Shown: positions 60,621-64,000 of the stretch, piece by piece
Layout of the letters: every line of letters starts with the position of its first letter
How positions within the stretch are numbered: position 1 is the first letter of the stretch
Source of the DNA: Pseudomonas sp. 30_B
Lineage (GTDB): Bacteria; Pseudomonadota; Gammaproteobacteria; Pseudomonadales; Pseudomonadaceae
Assembly (NCBI RefSeq): GCF_017491605.1
Contig: NZ_JAFGYY010000003.1
Span: 246,893 to 310,892 of the forward strand
Direction of reading: 5' to 3'
Length of the DNA stretch: 64,000 nt
Notes under the pieces: model-generated
Databases searched by the model: none
Told to the model about the DNA's origin: nothing
What the model saw: the letters and a program-made list of their open reading frames with translations, nothing else
Position numbers and translations under genes: made by a program

Positions 60621-61898
60621 ATGAATACCAACCAGAGCCTGCAACAACGCCGCATGGACGCCATTCCCCGTGGCGTCGGCCAGATCCACCAGATCTTCGC
60701 CGAGCGCGCCGAGAACGCCACCGTGTGGGACGTCGAAGGCCATGAATACCTGGACTTCGCCGGCGGCATCGCCGTGCTGAACACCGGTCACCTGCACCCG
60801 AAGGTGATGGCCGCCGTGCAGGAGCAGTTGGCCAAGCTGACCCACACCTGCTTCCACGTCTTCGGTTACGAGCCATACGTGGCCCTGGCCGAGAAGATCA
60901 ACCAGTTGCTGCCGGGCAACTTCGAGAAGAAGACCCTGCTGGTCACCACCGGCGCCGAAGCCGTCGAGAACGCCATCAAGATTGCCCGCGCCGCCACCGG
61001 CCGCAACGGCGTGATCGCCTTCACCGGCGCCTACCACGGCCGCACCCAGTACACCCTGTCGCTGACCGGCAAGGTGGTGCCGTACTCCGCGGGCCTGGGT
61101 CTGATGCCCGGCGGCGTGTTCCGCGCCCAGTACCCGAATGCCCTTCATGGTGTGTCGGTCGACGAATCCCTGGCCAGCATCGAGCGCATCTTCAAGAACG
61201 ACGCCGCGCCCCGCGACATCGCGGCGATCATCCTCGAACCCGTGCAGGGGGAGGGTGGCTTCAACGTGGCGCCGAAGGACTTCATGGCCCGCCTGCGCGC
61301 CCTGTGCGACGAGCACGGCATCCTGCTGATCGCCGACGAAGTGCAGACTGGTGCCGGCCGTACCGGCACCTTCTTCGCCATGGAGCAGATGGGCGTCGCC
61401 GCCGACCTGACCACCTTCGCCAAGTCCATCGCCGGCGGCTTCCCCCTGGCGGGCGTGGCCGGCCGCGCCGAGGTCATGGACGCCGTGGCCCCTGGCGGCC
61501 TGGGCGGCACCTATGCCGGCAGCCCGGTTTCCTGCGCCGCGGCCCTGGCGGTGATCGAGGCCTTCGAGAGCGAAAAACTGCTGGATCGCGCCAAGTCCGT
61601 GGGCGAAATCCTGACCACCGGCCTGCGCCAGATCGGCGAGCGCCACAACAGCCTTGTAGAAGTGCGCAATCTCGGCGCCATGGTCGCCGTGGAACTGTTC
61701 GAGGGTGGTGACCTGAACAAACCGGCCGCCGAGCTGACCGGCAAGGTGGTGGCCAAGGCGCGTGAGAAGGGCCTGATCCTGCTCTCCTGCGGCACCTACT
61801 ACAACGTCCTGCGCATCCTGGTTCCGCTGACCGTCAGCGATGCCGACCTGCAGCGCGGGCTGGCCATCATCGGCGAGTGTTTCGACGAGTTGGCGTAA
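60621..61898 (+). CDS. gabT: GabT, 4-aminobutyrate / 5-aminovalerate aminotransferase
   Basis: 425 residues. Class III aminotransferase: VTTGAEAVENAIKIARAATG, FTGAYHGRTQYTLSLTG, IILEPVQGEGGFNVAP, LIADEVQTGAGRTGT, and the PLP Lys268 in TTFAKSIAGGFPLAG. It makes glutarate (or succinate) semialdehyde using 2-oxoglutarate as acceptor. It sits between gabD and gabP in the operon, 73 bases after gabD. Confidence 0.95.
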   Translation: MNTNQSLQQRRMDAIPRGVGQIHQIFAERAENATVWDVEGHEYLDFAGGIAVLNTGHLHPKVMAAVQEQLAKLTHTCFHVFGYEPYVALAEKINQLLPGNFEKKTLLVTTGAEAVENAIKIARAATGRNGVIAFTGAYHGRTQYTLSLTGKVVPYSAGLGLMPGGVFRAQYPNALHGVSVDESLASIERIFKNDAAPRDIAAIILEPVQGEGGFNVAPKDFMARLRALCDEHGILLIADEVQTGAGRTGTFFAMEQMGVAADLTTFAKSIAGGFPLAGVAGRAEVMDAVAPGGLGGTYAGSPVSCAAALAVIEAFESEKLLDRAKSVGEILTTGLRQIGERHNSLVEVRNLGAMVAVELFEGGDLNKPAAELTGKVVAKAREKGLILLSCGTYYNVLRILVPLTVSDADLQRGLAIIGECFDELA

Positions 61899-61940
61899 GA
61901 CTTCAGAGCGTCACCCCCGGTCCCCTGCTCAACCCGTTTC

Positions 61941-61976
61941 TGCCCCGGCTATCGGCCGGGGCAGGGCGGGCTTTTT
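61941..61976 (+). terminator. Partial terminator between gabT and gabP
   Basis: TGCCCCGGC and GCCGGGGCA make a 9-bp stem with a 5-base loop, and a T run follows 8 bases later (61972-61976). It may lower gabP expression relative to the enzymes. Confidence 0.55.
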
Positions 61977-62044
61977 GGCTTGGCGCCGGGTGATCGCGGA
62001 GAGCGGCGCCGTTCTCCGGGCACGACAAGAACAAAGGTAATGCC

Positions 62045-63451
62045 ATGCAGACAGATAAGAACAACCTGAGTCACGGGTTGAAATCCCGCCACGTGACCAT
62101 GCTTTCCATCGCCGGCGTGATCGGCGCCGGCCTCTTCGTCGGTTCCGGCCGCGCCATCGCCGAAGCCGGGCCGGCCACCATCCTGGCCTACATCTTCGCC
62201 GGCGCCCTGGTGGTGCTGGTCATGCGCATGCTGGCCGAAATGGCTGTCGCCTCGCCGGATACCGGCTCCTTCTCCACCTACGCCGACCGCGCCATCGGCA
62301 AGTGGGCCGGCTACACCATCGGCTGGCTGTACTGGTGGTTCTGGGTACTGGTGATCCCCATCGAAGCCAATATCGCTGCGACCATCCTCAATTCCTGGAT
62401 ACCGCAACTGGATATCTGGGTGCTGTCGCTGGCTATTACCCTGCTGCTCACCGCGACCAACCTGTTCAGCGTGAAGAACTACGGGGAATTCGAGTTCTGG
62501 CTGGCCCTGGTGAAAGTGGCGGCCATCGTCGGCTTCATCATCCTCGGCGCCTGCGCCATCCTCGGTCTGCTGCCGAACACCGGCGTCAGCGGCGTCTCGC
62601 GCCTGTGGGACACCGGCGGCTTCATGCCCAACGGCTTTGGCGCGGTACTCAGTGCCATGCTGATCACCATGTTCTCCTTCCTCGGAGCCGAGGTGGTGAC
62701 CATCGCCGCCGCGGAGTCCGACGCCGCCGAGAAGCAGATTTCCAGGGCCACCAATTCGGTGATCTGGCGAATCACGCTCTTCTATATATTGTCGATCTTC
62801 ATCGTCGTCGCCCTGGTGCCCTGGACCGACCCGCGCCTGGCCAGCGAGGGCTCCTACGCCACCGTGCTGGAAATCCTCGGCGTGCCCCATGCCAAGGCGC
62901 TCATCGACGTGGTGGTGCTGACCTCCGTCACCAGCTGCCTGAACTCCTCTCTTTATACCGCCTCGCGCATGCTCTATTCCCTGAGCCGCCGTGGCGACGC
63001 TCCGGCGTGCGCCCAGGCGACCACCAGCAGCGGCACGCCGATCTATGCGGTGCTGTTCTCCACCGGCGCGGCCTTCCTTACCGTGATCGCCAACTACCTG
63101 GTTCCTTCCAAGGTGTTCGGCTTCCTGATGGCAAGCTCAGGTGCCATTGCCTTGCTGGTCTACCTGGTGATCGCGATTTCGCAGTTGCGCATGCGCAAGC
63201 GCCTGACCGCCGAGGGCAAGGCCATCCAGTACCGCATGTGGCTGTTCCCCTGGCTGACCTGGGGGGTGATCGCCTTCATCCTCAGCGTGCTGGTGGTCAT
63301 GTTCTTCCGACCTGACCATCGCATCGAAGTGATCGCCACCGGTTTGCTGACGCTCGTCGTCGTCTGCTCCGGGCTGCTCGTTACCCGCCGCAGGGTCCGA
63401 AAGGAGCAGGCTGGGAAACTTGATGGGCTTGCGCGCATCACGGACATCTAG
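62045..63451 (+). CDS. gabP: GabP, GABA / 5-aminovalerate permease
   Basis: 468 residues with about 12 membrane segments of the amino acid-polyamine-organocation family. Typical text: LKSRHVTMLSIAGVIGAGLFVGSG, SFSTYADRAIGKWAGYTIGWLYWWFWV, MFSFLGAEVVTIAAAESDAAEKQI and SCLNSSLYTASRMLYSLS. Length and position match E. coli GabP. It imports GABA or 5-aminovalerate for the operon's enzymes. Last gene before the rRNA operon. Confidence 0.93.
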   Translation: MQTDKNNLSHGLKSRHVTMLSIAGVIGAGLFVGSGRAIAEAGPATILAYIFAGALVVLVMRMLAEMAVASPDTGSFSTYADRAIGKWAGYTIGWLYWWFWVLVIPIEANIAATILNSWIPQLDIWVLSLAITLLLTATNLFSVKNYGEFEFWLALVKVAAIVGFIILGACAILGLLPNTGVSGVSRLWDTGGFMPNGFGAVLSAMLITMFSFLGAEVVTIAAAESDAAEKQISRATNSVIWRITLFYILSIFIVVALVPWTDPRLASEGSYATVLEILGVPHAKALIDVVVLTSVTSCLNSSLYTASRMLYSLSRRGDAPACAQATTSSGTPIYAVLFSTGAAFLTVIANYLVPSKVFGFLMASSGAIALLVYLVIAISQLRMRKRLTAEGKAIQYRMWLFPWLTWGVIAFILSVLVVMFFRPDHRIEVIATGLLTLVVVCSGLLVTRRRVRKEQAGKLDGLARITDI

Positions 63452-63623
63452 CCTCGCGTCGGACGGCTGCTTCGGCGTGGAAGCAGCCTCCGGCGAGGAT
63501 GCGTTACAGGGAAGGGACGATGATCCCCTGGAATTTTCACTGAAGGGTGTTGACGGCATTTTCAATTGCTGTAATATGCAGCCCCCTCGCTGCGGTGGTC
63601 TCCGGTCTTCACAGCGTAGCGGC
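63452..63623. other. Gap between gabP and the rRNA promoter
   Basis: 172 bases with a weak hairpin (GGCTGCTTC...GAAGCAGCC, about 63465-63489) that may end gabP transcription. No ORF or RNA gene is supported. The rRNA promoter and leader follow. Confidence 0.4.
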
Positions 63624-63681
63624 TTGAATTGAAAAGAAATTTTAAATTTAAGCTTGACGAAATGAGGCGCTGCTGTAGAAT
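63624..63681 (+). promoter_or_regulatory. rRNA operon promoter with UP element
   Basis: -35 TTGACG (63654-63659), 16-base spacer and -10 TAGAAT (63676-63681), preceded by an A/T-rich UP-like run (63624-63652) and followed by a GC-rich discriminator GCGCGCC. This is the usual architecture of stable-RNA promoters under growth-rate control. Confidence 0.88.
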
Positions 63682-63716
63682 GCGCGCCTCGGTTGAGACG
63701 AAAGCCTCAGCCAAAC

Positions 63717-63728
63717 GCTCTTTAACAA
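63717..63728 (+). promoter_or_regulatory. boxA antitermination signal in rRNA leader
   Basis: GCTCTTTAACAA matches the boxA consensus, 37 bases after the -10 box. It recruits Nus factors so that the rRNA operon is not terminated early. Confidence 0.85.
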
Positions 63729-63891
63729 GTCGAATCAAGCAATTCGTGTGGGTGCTTGTGATGTAAGACTGATGATCGACTGATTATCAGCAACGCAAGT
63801 AACACTCGTGAATTCGAGAGTTTTAGCTCATTAAATTGAGCATGCGATTGCTGAGCCAAGTTTAGGGTTTTCTCAAAACCCAAGCAGTATT

Positions 63892-64000
63892 GAACTGAAG
63901 AGTTTGATCATGGCTCAGATTGAACGCTGGCGGCAGGCCTAACACATGCAAGTCGAGCGGATGAGTGGAGCTTGCTCCATGATTCAGCGGCGGACGGGTG
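63892..64000 (+). rRNA. 16S ribosomal RNA, 5' end (cut by window edge)
   Basis: GAACTGAAGAGTTTGATCAT and GGCTCAGATTGAACGCTGGC, then CACATGCAAGTCGAGCGG, are the conserved 5' end of bacterial 16S with Pseudomonas-type text (GCAGGCCTAACAC). About 109 of roughly 1,530 bases are present, including the first variable loop (GATGAGTGGAGCTTGCTCCA). Confidence 0.98.

Noticed and set aside
60108..61898. Longer gabT start giving 596 residues
   Set aside because: The extra N terminus reads through gabD in another frame. The ATG at 60621 has a GGAG site and gives the E. coli GabT length.
63452..63891. tRNA or small RNA gene before the 16S
   Set aside because: Apart from the promoter, boxA and leader hairpins no cloverleaf or tRNA consensus (GTTCGANNC arm) was seen.

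Overview
The window is high-GC DNA from a Pseudomonas chromosome. The 3' end runs into the 5' end of a 16S rRNA gene of Pseudomonas type. The recC-recB-recD operon, chaperone-usher fimbriae, an OprD porin, REP palindromes and Pseudomonas-style csiD/lhgO/gab genes all agree with this. Species cannot be fixed from the sequence alone; the P. aeruginosa / P. citronellolis / P. nitroreducens side of the genus is plausible.

Layout. 1-7537: 3' part of recC, then recB and recD with ATGA overlaps. 7628-13637 (minus): five-gene chaperone-usher fimbrial operon in CupA-like order (pilin, chaperone, usher, tip adhesin, second chaperone). 13896-17965: a DGPF/YCII protein, SRPBCC, small membrane protein, DUF899, SnoaL-like protein and a TPR-tailed ECF sigma factor of ECF42 type; the DGPF gene carries an ECF42-like promoter. 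17972-24821: SDR, class I glutamine amidotransferase, PAS-GGDEF diguanylate cyclase, a small unknown protein, OprD-family porin and RidA.

25-39 kb is the most interesting part. It holds two separate systems for making post-translationally modified copper-binding peptides with MNIO (DUF692) enzymes. The first has a precursor with four EGKCG motifs fused to two EF-hands (hvfA), an MNIO enzyme (hvfB), a DUF2063 partner (hvfC) and Ohr. Nearby on the other strand are a ferric-reductase-like membrane protein plus HvfX (DoxX-type) operon, an OmpR-family two-component system, and a DUF2790 protein plus DipZ-like thiol-redox membrane protein. A TGTAT-N5-TGTAT/C repeat occurs in front of all three transcription units, which suggests one regulon. 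The second system is a bufferin operon (DUF2282 precursor, DUF692, DUF2063, DoxX) beside a SigF/NrsF ECF sigma/anti-sigma pair. Perfect GTAACC-N16-CGAA promoters precede both the bufferin operon and the sigma gene. Between the two lies a small lower-GC island with two truncated antitoxin genes, an XRE repressor with palindromic operators, and a BRO-N protein.

39.2-43.6 kb holds a beta-propeller protein and its TPR/winged-helix regulator, a second DUF899 protein, a SnoaL-like protein and a class II aldolase. 43.6-55.6 kb (minus) is a catabolic cluster: GlxA-type AraC regulator, GMC (choline-dehydrogenase-like) oxidoreductase, Rieske oxygenase, AraC regulator, ATP-dependent hydantoinase/oxoprolinase A and B, outer-membrane porin and NCS1 permease. 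It probably handles an N-methylated or cyclic amide nitrogen compound. 55.8-63.5 kb is csiR | csiD-lhgO-gabD-gabT-gabP, the glutarate / L-2-hydroxyglutarate / GABA (5-aminovalerate) pathway. 63.6-64.0 kb is an rRNA promoter, leader with boxA, and 16S start. No CRISPR array, tRNA gene or insertion sequence was seen.
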